Part shown: in pieces, positions 35,024-48,080 of the stretch
Numbering within the stretch: position 1 is the stretch's first letter
Layout of the letters: the number at the start of each line of letters is the position of its first letter
DNA from: Linanthus parryae
Taxonomy: Eukaryota > Streptophyta > Magnoliopsida > Ericales > Polemoniaceae
Reading direction: 5' to 3'
Assembly (NCBI GenBank): GCA_023055425.1
Contig: JALGPY010000003.1
Coordinates: 18,535,001-18,599,000, forward strand
DNA: 64,000 nt
Translations under genes and position numbers: made by a program
The notes under the pieces: generated by a model
Databases searched by the model: none
Told to the model about the DNA's origin: nothing
What the model saw: only the letters and a program-made list of their open reading frames with translations

Positions 35024-38000
35024 AAGATAACACCCAAACTCCATCTATCTACATCTAAAAAGAATCAAAATTGCCTCCCACTTAGATGCGAATTTCTCGT
35101 CTCTAACAAGAAATTTAGGTTTTACTCCTGCCAGCTACCAACCAAGAAGAAGACCCAAATCGACCAAAAACATTTCAGAGACATGATTTTTTTGCACAAT
35201 AACACTTGTACCGAGATCAACAAACAACAAAAAAAAGAAAGGGAATATAATTCCCTCCACTTGAGAAAGCATTAATTAACTACTTGTGCAGTTCGATACT
35301 CTTTTTCCTATAACAGGTATATTCATGTAGGTGGAAGGAGAGAAATCTAGTCTTACTCGGGCTACTCTTCTTGGATGACATATCCTCCTTCAATCAAAGT
35401 TGACATTCAGCCATATCAGATCTTCTCATATGAGTTTGTGAGATGTGGAAATAAATCGTACTTAATTATTGTCAACTATATATCGGATCGGAAGCAGTCA
35501 CTTGCTACTTGACTCTCATCACTTATTTGAGTTAGTTCTTTAAGGAGGCCCCTCAATTCAAGCAATGCTAAAAGACATAGGGTGAAGAGAATGTGATGAT
35601 ATTTATGGGTCTAAAATTGTTACACAACGGAGAACTGAGTAAAAATGAATGCATTTCTCTCCTACTTTCAAGTAATCTCTCACAAAAAAAATACTCTGAC
35701 AGGGAGTGGGAGCTAGTAAAGGAGGAGGGAGGGGGAGCGTAATGCTTCTCTAGTGAATTTATCAAACAGCATTAAGTAAGAAAAACATAGTGGCCCACAT
35801 ATAAGACATAAGAACCCGCCCAATCTTGTAGAATATATAGATCTGTCGAAAACAGCCCAACCCATTTGCTCGCCTTTAACCGCGATATCTGAACATTTAG
35901 ACAAATGAACAAATATTGGCAAGCGCATTTAAACCCGTACTTAAATGGGCGGCCATGGGCATATGTGTGAGCCCCGTTCAGCCCAAAGTATTATTTTCAT
36001 TTACGTACTACAATTTTATGTATCTTAAAGTCTTTCCCTCTTCTAGAAAAACACTTTAAATTTCCATTATACTCCAAGTAAGTGATGATGGGTACAATTG
36101 AAGTTAAAATATCGAAGAAGAAAAGGAATAAAAATGATGAGAAAACGTGTATAATGCCGCAAGCAATCCATCTTCGTCTTCCTCTTTTCTTTTTCCTCTT
36201 CGTATTCCTCCTCTCTCTCTCTCTCTCTTGAACCAAAGCTCTCTCTCTCCAATTAAATCCGAGCTTGCACTTTGGTAGGGTGGTGATTGTGTGTTATTTC
36301 TAGTGTTCCCACTCTTTCTCCCCAGTTTGACTTTTTTGATCGGTAACCGGATCACTTTAACCCAGTGATTTGGATAGAAAAAAAGATGAAGCAATTCAAA
36401 TCCACTCAGAAATTTGTTGTTTTTTCTTTTTTCAAATAACGAGGTTTTGTTGAGAATTGATGATTGGATTATTATATGGACTTCCAAGTTGACGTCTCTT
36501 GTGATGGGATTCAGGATGACGAATGTTTTTGACTAAATAGGAAAAAGGGCAGGCTTAGGTTTGTATTAGCCCATTATAACATGACCATTTAAAAGAAGAA
36601 AGCTAAAAAGGTTGGGTGGGTGTAGCCCATTTAGGCTCGAACCTATTTATACACAAGCGCTACCTGCCCTGCCTGACGAGCTTGTTTGACATCTCAAAAA
36701 TACATAACAATGAACACATCTGCTAACAAAATGAAATAGAAGCAATGAGACAAGGTCAACAAAAAAGAGCTACTGATCTTCAATGTTTCATTTATTCGAT
36801 TCGACAAGATGCACTGTCTTATTATGTTCTCTACACTTTTATCATATTAAGCTGAGCTTTTAATGGACAGAATTGATGAGTGTTAAAATAATTTCCTACA
36901 ACTACCTACAAGTCTACAAAAATTGGAACCGACTGTGAAGAAAAAAAGTGTCTGCACTACGATAACAATTTTGATGTGTGAAGTAGACAAAAAGGAGGAG
37001 ACTTACATGTGCTTAAACAGAAAATTTACAATGCACGACATGTGTTCTCTGTTTACCTCATTGCAACACCATTGAATGAATGAACTCAAACCTTGCACAA
37101 TAATAGCAAGAAGGGTTATTATCCCTAAAGTTGCCACTCTGAAATCAATTGATTAGAATGATAGAAACAATGAAGTATTGCAGATAGAATTTAAGGGTTC
37201 AACCTTACAAGCCCTGAATTTGGAATTCGGCTAACCAAATCAGTAAGCTGGTTTGAATGAAAAGCTCGGACAAAATAGGTAGACATGTCGCAATCAGTGA
37301 CATGTAGAAGATGATGTGAAACTGTCATATGCGCATACTATCATATTGTTCTGTGTTTTAATATTTAGTCAAACAAAGAGGAATGAAATAACATAATATA
37401 AACAAAAGAAACTACCATACATGCATGCATACATAGTCAATTCAAGTACAAGTTGTTAAGATTGATACTACTAACACATTGAAGAGCAACCTGGGACATG
37501 AACATCTTACTTATTGTGCAAAGAAACTTTAGACCTTCTTGTATAGATTGAACCGCCCAATGATGATTTGAACCACCATCTCTGTCAATTTTTGTGAGAC
37601 CAAATTTCCACTTCATTTACTCGCAGTAATGTCCTTAGGAATCAATCGGTCCTTCCCTCCAGTGTTCTGGTTGGTGTATTACAGAGGGTTACGATTGTGT
37701 GAGGAACATTACGTTGAGGCATACACGGAGCGTAGCAACGCATTGATTATCTTCCCCACACACTTAAAAAAGTGATGGATCGGTCAAAGATAAGAGGGAG
37801 AGGTGAGAAACCAGGGCGCTCTAATTGTGACGTCGAACTAAAGAAGACCTAGTCTGAAAAGAGGGGTGCACGGTTTATATATGCATCTTACGGAAGAAAA
37901 ATAAAAGTGGTTGATCCATCTTCTGGTGATTGAACCCAAGAGTTATAAGAAAACATAGAAGATAACTGTCACACCCTGACCCTGTGACAATAACCATGAT

Positions 38001-39299
38001 AGGAATGCAGACAACCAAATCGGACATCAACACGTAATGAAAAAGCTCAACTTCTTACAGTATTTGTAGACCATGATCTTATTTATCCTGGATTCCTCAG
38101 AAAAAAATGCTGGTCATTTGAATGTTGATGAAGCAGACTTCATGGAGAACAAACAGAATCACACAACCTATCTTTGCATTGTCTACGATCAAATAACATA
38201 TCATCATGCGCCCAAGTCTCCATGTGAAATGTTTCTTCAAGGAGGAGTCCTGATTGGTGACGTTTTCGCAGTGGAGTCCATTTATGGGTCTCCGCTGTCC
38301 GCAATTGATTGAGGATATCTTGTTTCTTTTCAGCCATGGTAGACCTGAACAAAGATTCAAAAGCACGTGAGGCATGGAAGGAAAGAAAGAAAGTGATAAT
38401 TGTTGGAGGGAATCGTCGTAGCCGTTCAACCAGAACAGACCTTCGCCAGTGGATTCTTGTGATAAATATGGTACTATACATGAGGCATAAGAACGCAGTT
38501 TTATGTATGCCCTATTCGCTTCATCAAATCTTTAGTCATTCTGCCACAAAAAAATGTGGTACTATAAGTGAGGCCAAACGCAGTTTTAGGTATGTTCTAT
38601 TCGCTTCATCAAATATTTAGTCATTCTGCCAGAAAAAAACTACAGTTTCAGGAAGGAGAGGGGGTCAATGTTGGTTAGAAATCGTAAAAATAGTACAAAT
38701 CTAATATGTATTGTTATCAAATTACAGTCCACACTGACACAAGTAATAAGATATATAATCATTGCTTCAGTAACATCGATAGCTAAAATGTACCCAATAT
38801 CCAATGGAGTAGAACTTACATCCTCAACACAACCCAAAGATCCCCGGTTTGAACAATTGCTAACAAATAGTGCCCGTAAAACAGCATGTCTCCATTGACC
38901 GACACCATAAACTGACACATTGAGTCATATCCTGGTTAATTTTATGTATGATTCCCTTAATTGTTTATATTCCTCTTCCCCATCTTTATTGAAAGATTAC
39001 AATAGAATACAGATTGGAGTTGAACAACTAATCTCTTGCCGTTCTTTGCTTGGAATGAGGAGCACTCAGCAGTTTCAATAGTCAAGCACAATTCTCAACC
39101 CTGAAATTTTAGAAAATATAGATATAGTATTGCATGCAAGGACGAAATGAAGAACCAGAGATCTAAAGAATTAATAACTTCGCAAACTATTTAACTTATA
39201 TAATTCAAGTAATCTTCTTTCATCTAACTGAAGGTGGATCATCCACTTTGACAGAACAAGAAACACCCAGAAACATAAACAGATGGAGGAGCAGAGAAA

Positions 39300-39780
39300 G
39301 ACTGAAAACAATCATGAAAACAATCGACAGCATTAGAGCCGATATCAAACATCAATGAAAGAGATAAAAAACAAAACCTTGCAAAAATTAATAAGAGAAG
39401 CTCTAGTAATTTGATGTACGAAAGATAAAGGAAAACTACCAGATACCTTCTGCCGTAAACGCCGGGCTCGTTTCCGTTCTTCTAGCAGCAACAAATCCGA
39501 ATGGATTTCAAAAACCCTTTGTATCAAAATTCCGAACAGACTGGTTGGCCATTGTGAATTAGGGCACAAAGATGTTCGTAACATCGTCTCTTTGGTAATT
39601 AAATTCGCAGGAGAGTTTTTGAGGTGAGATTTTTTACTTACAGTTCCGAGGGATTCGCCGGAGAAAGGAGACGTCGGGAGAGAGTGCGACCGTGAGAGAG
39701 GGAGGCGTGGGCTGCTGGTGAGTGGCGGAGATGAGATGTGAGCCAGTGTTTCAATCAAAGACGACTTGACTTGATTCGTG
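39300..39780 (-). other. Possible captured host gene 5' part inside the CACTA element
   Basis: On the minus strand a CT-rich UTR-like stretch (39640-39760) is followed by a good splice-donor-like ACTGTAAGTAAA. Further on, a frame reads RVFEIHSDLLLLEERKRARR and meets another donor-like AAGGTATCTGG near 39450. This pattern suggests exons carried by the transposon, but I cannot name the source gene. The open frame here has 137 codons and may be only partly coding. Confidence 0.3.
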
Positions 39781-40750
39781 AGAAGGTGTCTTCAACAGAG
39801 ACGTTTTTAAACAAAACTCTAATGGTAAGTTATGAACAAAATCGACTTATATTGGGTTTTTAGTAATAAAATAGACATACAAGGGTATTATAGGCAGTGT
39901 GAAAGTATTAGTGTCAAAAAACACCTCTACAAACATTTAAATAGTAGAGATGAATGGCATATATAACTTAGTACTTCACCTCCATGAGACCAATATTAAG
40001 GCTTCTTCATTATATTATTCCCATTCATTATATTATTCTCATTAAAGGATTAGATCCAGGAAAGATAGACACATGAAGGAGTACTAGAATAAAGCAGTCG
40101 GTTATAACTGCAGAACAACGAGGATATTAGATGCATCCAACTTAATACACCCAAAAACATAGAGAAGGAATTCCGCATTTACTAAATAGCAGATGGAGAA
40201 ATGGAGGTCTGGGAGAGAAGAGGCAATCACTGAAGATTCCGAGGGTTTGCAGCAATTGATCGCAGTTGAGAACCGAGCGATTGGGACATAAGGGAACTCC
40301 GAAATGCAGGTAGTTTTCGCCGTCAAGGGATCTGAAGGTTTGCAGCTATGGATGCGGGTGGTTATCGCCGTGTCTAGGGTTCAGAAGTGAGGGATTGGGA
40401 GAGATGAAGTGAGGATTGAAAGTCTGGATCTAATCGAGGGGTAGATGTAAAGAAAAGAAAAAAATGTTTTTCAATTAATTAAAACAAGACAAAATGTTTC
40501 CCCACGTTAGTGACCGCAGCGATTAAATCTTTCTCCACGGCAAAATTCCATCGTGGCTATAACACGACATTACCGCAGTGAAATAAATACCCGTGGTAAA
40601 TAGTGGTATTTTATCACGGTTTCAATATTTAACGTGGGTATTGAAAAATAGCAATTATCACGGTAAGGAAATGCGCTTAAAAGGCTTAATGGCCACAGTA
40701 GTCTACCGTGGGCGAAAATTCCGTGGCCATAGGCTCCGATTCTGGTAGTG

Positions 40751-41098
40751 ATACCGCTCATGCCTTGCCTGTTCCTGAAACAACTGTTTCAAGTGTTCGA
40801 TCATATCGTAGGCTTCCATGTTCTCGTGTTGCTTCAGAAGCTCAGAGGTCATGGTGCAACGCATGAGACAAGTCAGATCATTAGAATCATCCACACGTTT
40901 CTGATGTGCTCTCATGGCAGCTAGAACAGACTCGTCCTGTGGTGGTGTTGGGATAGGATTGTCTAGGACGTACACTTTCTTTTATTGCTTAAGGACGATC
41001 CTTAAGTTTTTGTACCATTCAAGGAATTTTTTTCCAGACAGTCTGTCCTTCTCAAGGACAGATCGCTGGGGCGAAGTCGATGCGTGGTTGTTTGCCAT
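40751..41098 (-). pseudogene. Copia copy 3: gag N-terminal fragment right of the CACTA element
   Basis: The gag ATG is at 41098 (minus). The sequence follows copy 2 gag, but codon 39 (GAA in copy 2) is TAA near 40982-40984, so gag is cut after 38 residues. ATA at 40751-40753 is the CACTA target duplication; gag continues on the other side at 30080. Confidence 0.92.
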
Positions 41099-42301
41099 TG
41101 GAATTCTACAAAAACGAGAAATGTGCAATTTTAGTACTTTTGAACATTTTAACTTATACAACAATGGCTAGATCATTAGATATAGCTCACACTATTTTTC
41201 TCGGATTAATAGCCCTCACCACTTATGCGGAAAATATCATATTTATTTTCTAGTGAGTCCAAGATCCATATATCACTTTATCTTGAGCTTGCTTTGGCAA
41301 GTCACCCAAGAATTGATTATTTAGGTAGGAACCATTCCAATTGCATCCCATGAAACTCTTGGTTCAACTAGGTGAATAATTCCTTATTTTTTATCCTTTA
41401 GATAACACCTAATTGTCATGCCTCTAGGCTCATCAATCCAATTGACTTTGGCCAGTTGCGTCCAACCTCTTGCTTCAAAAATCACACATTACTTGCTTGT
41501 GTCGTCCGCAACACACCAAGGTGAATTAAAACGTCTTGCTTTGGCAAGCCCAAATTTAACAGACCTTGATCATGAAGGGTATTTTAGGCAAGAGAAGGCA
41601 AAACGCAATATCTCTGTTGAGGGATTTAATAGTCATTATCTAATTGTTTGGTTGATCCAATCAAGATGACCTACTTATTTGGAATGGGCAATCCACAATA
41701 AAATATCAAACTTGTTTATTATTATCTTGTTAACGTTTTGCTTGTATCACCCATACACTCAAAAATAAATAACAAGACATAAATAATAAACATCCGCAAA
41801 AGAAAATTAACGTGGCATGGATAAGACCCTAGACTAAGATATTACCAAGCCAATGATAATATCTATATGCCCTAAAGTGACAAGCTCATCTCCATCTGCT
41901 CCACCATAGTCGCGCGCCTAGGATGGGAGTCCTCATCGTCTTTGTGGCTTCTTGGTCCTCCGGTCTTCTTTTCCATGCTCTTGGCTATCATCTAAATATT
42001 CTAATTCTAGCTTAACATCTAGAATAAATAAATAAATAAATAAATAAAACCTCACATGTTGAGAGGATGATCAGCTCGCATGCCGTAAAATTAACTAACT
42101 ATTACATTAATTTAATCAGCCAGCAGGCCGTAATCCAAACCACAAAATAAACATCCTAAATCCAGGCCATATCCATCCACCATTCAACAAAGCACATAAT
42201 GAAGTTAAAGCAAATTTTTAACGCTCTTCTTAAATTTTAGTTGAAATTGGGTAATTAGGGTCACAACGGTCTAAGAGATCCGACCTATTCCTAGGCCTTA
42301 C
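41099..42301 (-). other. Leader of copia copy 3, cut at 42301
   Basis: Colinear with the leaders of copies 1 and 2, including the paired GCAGGCCGTAA-type motifs (about 42063-42088 and 42118-42132), but more diverged. It ends where the plus-strand LTR of copy 4 starts. The last bases, CTTAC (42297-42301), are the predicted target duplication. The rest of this leader, with PBS and 5' LTR, should lie right of the window. Confidence 0.8.
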
Positions 42302-42695
42302 TGTTGGAATAGATGCCCTAGAGGCAATCTAGTTTAGTATGAATTTATTTGTGGCTAAAAAATCATTTATTATTTATTGGATATTTAATATAATGAAGTT
42401 CTTAGATTTACAATTGTGTTGTTTATCTTAAATATCCCTAGTCCAGTATAATGATTAATGGGACAATCATCTATAGACTAGTATGGGGTTGGATTGATAT
42501 GGAGATATCATGATCCAACACATAGGTGTGCATTAGGGGTAATGACGCATTGGATTGACCCATCTCCGAGAAGGCTACATACACGTTATGTTGATTCACA
42601 AGCGCTTCTCGCGGTGCAATGGTATTGTCATCCTTAGACTTGAAGTCACTAGATATTCTAGTTGTGGATTATTGTGATTTTGGTAGCGTTAAACG
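42302..42695 (+). repeat. 5' LTR of copia copy 4, first part
   Basis: Starts TGTTGGAATAGATGCCC and is interrupted at 42695 by copy 2. The last five bases, AAACG, are duplicated at 51128-51132, after which the LTR resumes. Confidence 0.95.
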
Positions 42696-44131
42696 TGTTG
42701 GGTTTTGATGTAGGTAACGCAGCGGAATAACAAAATTAATCCTACTCAAAGCCCACCAAGGATCACAGGAAGAGACATCATAACATGATTAAGGACATAG
42801 AAGATGTGTACCTTTTGATTTGTGAGATCACACGAAGAATGATGTCCTCGTCTCTACGGTTGATCCACGTCTAGAGGTGAGATCTAGATTCTTCCTTCAA
42901 TCAAGTGCTAGCTTGAACCTTGGAGGAAGAGGGATGAAGATCAAAGCAACCAAGCAACAAGGCAACGAAGGAGGGGCGGCCTCCCTTCTTGCCGTCGGGT
43001 AGGGGGGCGGACGGGGCTAGGGTTTCGGCCCTAGCTCTTGTCTTGCTCTCTCTTTTTGCTCTCTCCCACTCTTTGTGTGTTATGACTAATAACTCATTAG
43101 TGGGAAGGAAGCTAGAGCCTCCTTTATATACTCCAACAACTCCTTGTTGTTTCCATAAAAGAGTTTTCTTGTTCTAGTAGGACTAGAACTATTCCCTTCC
43201 TTGCAAATTAGTCCTACTAAGTTTGCAAGGTGTTGCACAATGATCCTTCTATTAATTAATCCATATTAATTAATCCCAAATCTAGCTCTACTCTATTTGA
43301 CGTGTGACCCCATAGGTTTCTATATAGTTGGTAGTAATTATTACTAACATGGAGCGGTGTCTAGCAACACATCCATGCAACCCAACCAATAGAAATAGTC
43401 AGTGATCCCGACAAACCTTTGTGCCCAATATATCATATTGCATTATCCCTTTGTCTCCATATCCGGATTGGACACGAGACATAAATAGTCACACTCGTAT
43501 ATCCAATCCATAGTTCCTCGATCCTGGGAATACGCTTATGCTTGCAGATAACATTAATATCTCCATATTAATTTATCTGAGTCTGGCCAGACATTCAATA
43601 AGCCTCATCCCTCGAGTGGCCGTGGATATTTACTCCCATTATGTGGGAGGGACAAATCCTATCTACATCACTACGATCTCTAAGCTTGCTTCCTATCACG
43701 CCCGATAGCCACCTTTATGATTACCCAGTTACGGTGTAACGTTTGATAACATCAAAGCGCAATATTTCACAACTAGAGTATCTAGTGACTTCAAGTCTAA
43801 GGATTGCAATAATATTAGCACTACGAAAAGCGATTGTGACTTCACATAATCTAATGTATCCTTTTCGTTGTGGGTCAATCCAGTATGCCATTACTCCTAA
43901 TGCATACCCATGTGTTAGACTTGATATCTCCATATCAACCTACCCACATACTAGTCTATATTTGATTGTCCTATTAATCAATATAATTGACTAGGGATAT
44001 TTAAGATAAATAACACAATTTATCTAAGGACTTCATTATATTAAATATCGCCATAAATAATAAATGAATATTCTAGCCAAAACATTGTTCATACTAAATC
44101 TACGATTGCCTCTAGGGCATCTATTCCAACA
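42696..44131 (-). repeat. 3' LTR of copy 2
   Basis: 1,436 bp, TG...CA on the minus strand, with the same TATA box as the 5' LTR (about 43123-43130). Short frames of 60-83 residues found here recur in every LTR of this family and are not genes. Confidence 0.97.
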
Positions 44132-44142
44132 GTCTCCCACTT
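44132..44142 (-). promoter_or_regulatory. Polypurine tract of copy 2
   Basis: AAGTGGGAGAC on the minus strand, directly before the LTR TGTTGG and a few bases after the pol stop. It primes plus-strand DNA synthesis. The same sequence occurs in copy 4 (57725-57735). Confidence 0.85.
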
Positions 44143-44145
44143 GCA

Positions 44146-47100
44146 CTAGAGCCAATCTGGTGCATCTCGTATGCCTATAGATCTGGCGTGCCCTTCATGC
44201 TTTCGCTGCGCAAGAGGTTTCGTAAGCGGATCTGACACGTTGTCATCTGTCGGAATCTTGCATATCTTCACATCTCCTCGATCGATCATATCACGAATAA
44301 GATGGAATCTCCTAAGTACATGCTTTGACTTTTGGTGCGATCTTGGTTCCTTTGCCTGTGCGATTGCCCCAGAGTTGTCACAGTACAACTCTACGGGATC
44401 CACTATGCTAGGGACCACACCGAGCTCAGTGATAAACTTCTTTATCCATACTGCCTCCTTCGCCGCTTCCGCAGCAGCAATGTACTCAGCTTCTGTTGTA
44501 GAATCAGCAACTGTGCCTTGCTTGGAACTCTTCCAGCTCACAGCTCCTCCATTCAGGCAAAACACGTATCCAGACTGCGATCTGTAATCATCCTTGTCGG
44601 TTTGGAAGCTTGCGTCAGTGTAACCCTTTACACTTAGCTCTTCCATTCCTCCAAATATCAAGAACACATCCTTAGTTCTTCTTAAGTACTTTAGGATGTT
44701 CTTGACAGCAATCCAGTGACTCTCACCCGGATTGGACTGATATCTGCTCACCATACTCAACGCGTATGATACGTCTGGTCTAGTACATAGCATGGCGTAC
44801 ATGATGGACCCTATGGCCGAAGCATAGGGTATCCTGCTCATGCGGTCCTTCTCCATCTCGTTGGAGGAACAGTCATTCTTAGAAAGAGTGACTCCATGTG
44901 ACATGGGCAAGAATCCCTTCTTGGAATCTTGCATGTTGAACCTCTTCAACACCTTGTCAATATATGTACTCTGACTTAGGCCAAGCAACCTTTTAGATCT
45001 ATCTCTATAGATCTTTATACCAAGTATATAGGCTGCATCTCCTAAGTCTTTCATCGCAAAGCACTTTCTAGCCAATCTTTAACAGATTGCAGAGTAGGAA
45101 TATCATTGCCTATGATTAGTATGTCATCCACATACAAGACCAGAAATACTACAGAGCTCCCACTAACCTTCTTGTAAACACAAGGCTCATCTTCGTTCTT
45201 GATGAAGCCAAACTCTTTGACCGCGTCATCAAAACGTCGATTCCAGCTCCTAGAAGCTTGCTTTAATCCATAAATGGACCTTTGCAGCTTACAGACTTTA
45301 TTGGCATTTTCTGGATCCTCAAAACCCTCTGGTTGTGTCATGTACACATCCTCAAGGAGGTTCCCATAAAGGAACGCTGTTTTGACATCCATTTGCCAAA
45401 TCTCATAGTCGTAGTATGCTGCAATAGCAAGTAAGATTCGAATGGATTTAGTCATGGCGACTGGTGAAAAGGTCTCATCATAGTCAATACCATGAATCTG
45501 TCTATAACCTTTGGCCACCAATCGCCCCTTATAGGCAACTACCTTGCCATCCATGTCGGTCTTCTTCTTGAAGACCCACTTGCACCCTATGGGTCGAGCC
45601 CCTTCGGGTGGTTCCACCAAAGTCCATACTTTGTTGGTGTACATGGAATCCATTTCGGATCTCATGGCTTCTAGCCACTTCTTAGAGTCTGGGCCATTCA
45701 TGGCTTCTCCATAGTTTGCAAGCTCATCATCCATGAGTGGTACGTCATCGGGCTCAGTCACGAGAAGTCCATACCTCTCTGGCTCATGACGCACTCTACC
45801 TGATCTACGGAGTTCCTGTGTTACCTGAACAGGTTCTTCCACAACTTCTTGTGGTTCCTGTTCATGTTCCATTATTGGTTCAGTGATTTGTGGTTCATGA
45901 ATTTCTTCAAGTTCTACAACCCTCCCACTTGCTTCTTTAGAGACTAGTTCTCTTTCTAGAAACACGCCGGTCCGAGCAACAAACACTTTGTTTTCGGTAG
46001 GGTTATAGAAATAATATCCTTTAGTTTCCTTAGGATATCCCACAAATTTACACTTATCCGCTTTAGGCCCGAGCTTGTCTGTTTGTAAACGCTTTACATA
46101 GACGTCGCAGCCCCAAATCTTCATGAAAGACACTATGGGACGCCTCCCAGTCCATATCTCATATGGCGTCTTCACAACTGATTTGGATGGAACACGGTTA
46201 ATGGTAAAAGCTGCCGTCATTAGAGCATGTCCCCAAAAGGATATCGGAAGATCTGTTTGAGACATCATAGATCGCACCATATCTAATAGAGTGCGATTCC
46301 TCCTCTCAGATACACCATTCCATTGTGGTGTTCCGGGTGGAGTGAGCTGGGATACTATCCCACACTCCCTAAGATACTCATCAAACTCTTGGCTTAAGTA
46401 TTCTCCTCCACGATCCGATCGTAGGGCTTTAATACTCTTGCCAAGTTGCTTCTCTACTTCACTCTTGAATTCTTTGAACAATTCAAAGGATTCAGATTTG
46501 GCCTTCATAAGGTATACAAATCCATATCTACTGAAATCATCAGTAAAAGTGATGAAGTAGGTATAACCACCTCTGGCAGGCGTGGGGAATGGCCCGCATA
46601 CATCAGTATGTATGAGTGCCAATAACTCACTAGTCCGCTCGCCTTTCTTATTGAAAGGGGACTTTGTCATCTTTCCCAATAAACAAGATTCACATGTCTC
46701 ATATGATTCCAAATCAAATGAGTCTAGAAGTCCATCCTTATGGAGTCTAGATATGCGTTTCTCATTTATATGGCCTAAACGACAGTGCCATAGATATGTA
46801 GGATTTAAATCATTTGTTTTAATCCTTTTAGTACTTATGTTATAGATTGGATTATTTAGATCAAGGATATACAATCCATTAGACAAATGCGCACTACAAT
46901 AGTGCATACTATCAAAATAAATGGAGCAACACTTGTCCTTTATTGAAATAGAAAAACCTTTCTCGTCCAAACAAGAAATGGAAATAATGTTTCTGCTCAT
47001 AGCAGGCACATAAAAGCAATTGTCTAATTCTAAAATAAGTCCAGAAGGCAAAGATAGCTCATAAACGCCTACAGCTAATGCAGCAACCCTTGCTCCATTC

Positions 47101-48080
47101 CCGACGCGCAAGTCTATCTCCCCTTTTCGCAATCTTCTACTTCTTTTCAAATCCTGCACATTACAACAAATGTGAGAACCACATCCGGTATCCAATACCC
47201 AGGATGATGAAATAGAAAGATTGACGTCTATAACATAAATACCTGGTGGTGGTGGAATCACTATTCCATGCTTCTTATCCTCCAGATATTTAGGGCAATT
47301 CCTCCTCCAGTGACCCGGCTGGCTGCAGTAGTGACACTCACGTTTAGCCACGCCTCCACTAGGCTTTAGGGCTTCCTTGGATTTCGCAACTTTCTTGCGT
47401 TTTCCCTTTGAAGTAGATGCAACTGACTTGCTCTTCTTCTTGTGTACCATCATTATGGCCTTGCCCTTGCCTTTATTGATGCTTTGCTCAGCTGTCTTTA
47501 GCATGTTCAATAGGTCTGGCAAAGACTTGTTGATCTCATTCATATTATAGTTCATGATGAACTGATTATAACTGTCAGGCAACGATTGCAAGACGAGATC
47601 AGTCGCCAAGTCCTGGCCGAGTGGGAACCCCAGTCTCTCAAGGTTCTCTATGTACCCGATCATTCGGAGTACATGAGGACCTACTGGATTCCCTTCTGCA
47701 AGACTACTTTTGAACAATGCTTTAGACACTTCATAGCGCTCATGCCTTGCCTGTTCCTGAAACAATTGTTTCAAGTGTATGATCATATCATAGGCTTCCA
47801 TGTTCTCGTGTTGCTTCTGAAGCTCACCAGTCATGGTACAAAGCATGAGGCAAGTCACGTCATTAGAATCATCAATATGTTTCTGACGTGCCCTTACTTC
47901 CGCTAATAGAGACTCATCTTGTGGTGGGTCTGGAATTGGAGTGTCCAAGACGTACAGCTTCTTTTCTTGCTTGAGGACAATCCTCAAGTTTCTGTACCAG
48001 TCAAGGAAATTCGTTCCAGACAATTTATCCTTCTCAAGGACAGATCGTAGGGATGAACTCGATGCGTTGTTGTTTGCCAT
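44146..48080 (-). pseudogene. Copia gag-pol of copy 2, intact except for one frameshift
   Basis: The ATG is at 48080 and the stop at 44146-44148 (minus). The first 1,009 codons hold gag (1-245), a zinc knuckle CHYCSQPGHWRRNC (about 247-260), protease LDTGCGSH (about 295), integrase HHCC (WHCRLGH, about 430), the D,D35E core (HTDVCGPF about 490, RSDRGGEY about 553, NGVSERRNR about 590) and RT up to YVDD (about 983). Near 45066 one C is missing relative to copy 1 (CTTTCTAGCC against CTTTCCTAGCC), so the first frame ends in 45051-45053. The rest of RT and RNase H (GYTDASFQ, STTEAEYIA, LYCDNSGAIAQ) follow in another frame to 44146. Copy 1 reads straight through this point, so the shift is a mutation or sequencing error, not programmed. 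Confidence 0.96.

Larger units (their letters stand above)
33061..35203 (+). repeat. Three tandem 715-bp units inside the CACTA element
   Basis: Units start at 33061, 33776 and 34491 (CACGGTACAACAAAGC) and end TTTGCACAATAA. They are nearly identical; units 2 and 3 share GCCAATTGG where unit 1 has GCCAATTAG, which suggests that the second duplication copied unit 2 or 3. Each unit holds a TRIM retrotransposon and, near its start, a hairpin (33113-33120 with 33145-33152 in unit 1: ATGCCTTA...TAAGGCAT plus further pairs). The 65-residue frame repeated in each unit is not a convincing gene. Confidence 0.95.
30081..40750. mobile_element. CACTA (En/Spm) transposon, 10.67 kb, nested in copia gag
   Basis: Left end CACTACCAGAAACAGAGCC and right end, inverted, CACTACCAGAATCGGAGCC; both are followed by TATG. 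The flanks are ATA (30078-30080) and ATA (40751-40753), the 3-bp duplication of the family. Removing the element restores the gag sequence of copy 2 almost exactly. Both subterminal regions (30100-30390 and 40500-40740) hold many short CCCACGG/CCGTGG/CGCGGGG motifs in both orientations, as expected for transposase binding sites. No TNP2/TNPD-like transposase was recognised, so it seems non-autonomous. Its interior carries (TA)n at 30405-30422, a 715-bp tandem triplication with TRIM elements, CT-rich UTR-like sequence near 36190-36250, and a candidate captured gene piece near 39400-39760. The remaining interior is not recognised. Confidence 0.93.

Noticed and set aside
33061..35203. CRISPR-like array
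   Set aside because: Long near-identical units with no short repeat-spacer pattern, in a eukaryotic transposon context.
38073..38620. Overlapping frames on both strands inside the CACTA element
   Set aside because: Mutually overlapping, no recognisable domain; kept only as unexplained interior sequence.
43721..43994. Short frames of 60-107 residues recurring in LTRs (also near 6607, 12719, 24249, 50717, 51133, 58133, 59408)
   Set aside because: Open on both strands at the same places in every LTR copy. They follow LTR sequence similarity, with no initiation context or known domain.
45040..45075. Programmed ribosomal frameshift in copy 2
   Set aside because: Copy 1 reads through the same place in one frame with one extra C, so this is a deletion, not a family trait.
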